A stretch of DNA of 64,000 bases from the NCBI RefSeq assembly GCF_037029465.1, contig NZ_JAYMEM010000028.1, forward strand, positions 124,001-188,000, read 5' to 3'. Below, in pieces: positions 63,892-64,000 of this stretch; position 1 is the first letter of the stretch; every line of letters begins with the position of its first letter. The stretch is from Mesoflavibacter sp037029465 (GTDB lineage Bacteria; Bacteroidota; Bacteroidia; Flavobacteriales; Flavobacteriaceae). A program made the position numbers and the translations under genes. The notes below the pieces were generated by a model. That model was not told the origin of the DNA. It ran no database searches and saw only the letters and a list, made by a program, of their open reading frames with translations.

Positions 63892-64000
63892 TTATCCTAA
63901 TTTGTTAATTCTTTCTATTAACGCTCTACCTTTGTATTCTAGTTCTTGTTGAATACCTTTAAAGTGAACTTTCTTATTTTCAACATCTTTAGCGTTTACT
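63892..64000 (-). CDS. C-terminal end of an unidentified gene (cut by window edge)
   Basis: An open frame enters from the right edge and ends at TAA (63894-63892). The 35 visible residues are charged and helical and end EYKGRALIERINKLG. This is too little to name a family. The stop lies 16 bp upstream of the tRNA-Thr promoter on the same strand. Confidence 0.55.
   Translation of the reverse strand, partial: VNAKDVENKKVHFKGIQQELEYKGRALIERINKLG

Overview
The window is about 64 kb of a low-GC chromosome from a member of the Flavobacteriaceae (Bacteroidota). The evidence is consistent across the window: a GldI-type gliding lipoprotein, type IX secretion C-terminal sorting domains on two large secreted proteins, Bacteroidota promoters (TTTG at -33 with TAnnTTTG at -7), few Shine-Dalgarno sequences, many SpII lipoproteins, and Bacteroidota families (DUF3810, DUF5683, WbqC, DUF5684-type signal peptidase). 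The genus cannot be fixed from sequence alone.

Region 1 (1-14.6 kb) looks like an accessory island. All genes lie on the minus strand and most products are exported: a GH3 hydrolase, two serine beta-lactamase-type hydrolases, an S41 protease, lipoproteins, a DoxX-like membrane protein and a Crp/Fnr regulator. The island ends in a tyrosine integrase that abuts the 3' end of tRNA-Pro(UGG). Two pairs of shared upstream elements suggest internal regulatory circuits: a ~73-bp promoter block before two genes, and a 17-bp palindrome before two others, one copy being next to the Crp/Fnr gene.

Region 2 (14.7-30.5 kb, plus strand) is mostly core. It carries a PQQ-type sugar dehydrogenase with a c-type cytochrome; udk, a FtsB/DivIC-like gene and the methylmalonyl-CoA mutase subunits (mutA, an unknown lipoprotein, mutB); an M16 protease; parA-parB-DUF5683-dapB-lepB-WbqC-DUF6122. 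A 53-codon remnant of a four-helix-bundle gene sits between dapB and lepB.

Region 3 (30.5-37.1 kb, minus strand) holds an endonuclease/phosphatase-family protein, two rhomboid proteases, mutL, two small paralogous membrane proteins, ribH and a TPR protein. Two neighbouring 7-bp tandem arrays lie between the small membrane genes and ribH.

Region 4 (37.1-59.7 kb) holds recF, a DciA-like DUF721 protein, a cold-shock protein, a secreted M4 protease, ndk, nrnA-gldI-PPIase, a one-gene cassette-like insertion, pepD, DUF3810, a pair of amidohydrolases, a T9SS-sorted protein, a TrmH-like methylase, an M48 protease, a VanX-like dipeptidase and AlkB.

Region 5 (59.7-64 kb) contains the most unusual material. 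Two intergenic gaps appear to encode small RNAs on the minus strand. One is a single candidate with a consensus housekeeping promoter and a terminator. The other is a tandem array of three related ~115-nt units, each ending in a terminator hairpin; two are preceded by an identical 19-bp sequence that closely resembles a sigma-54 promoter. The window closes with a DUF819 membrane protein, a DUF4369 lipoprotein, tRNA-Thr(UGU) and the end of one more gene.
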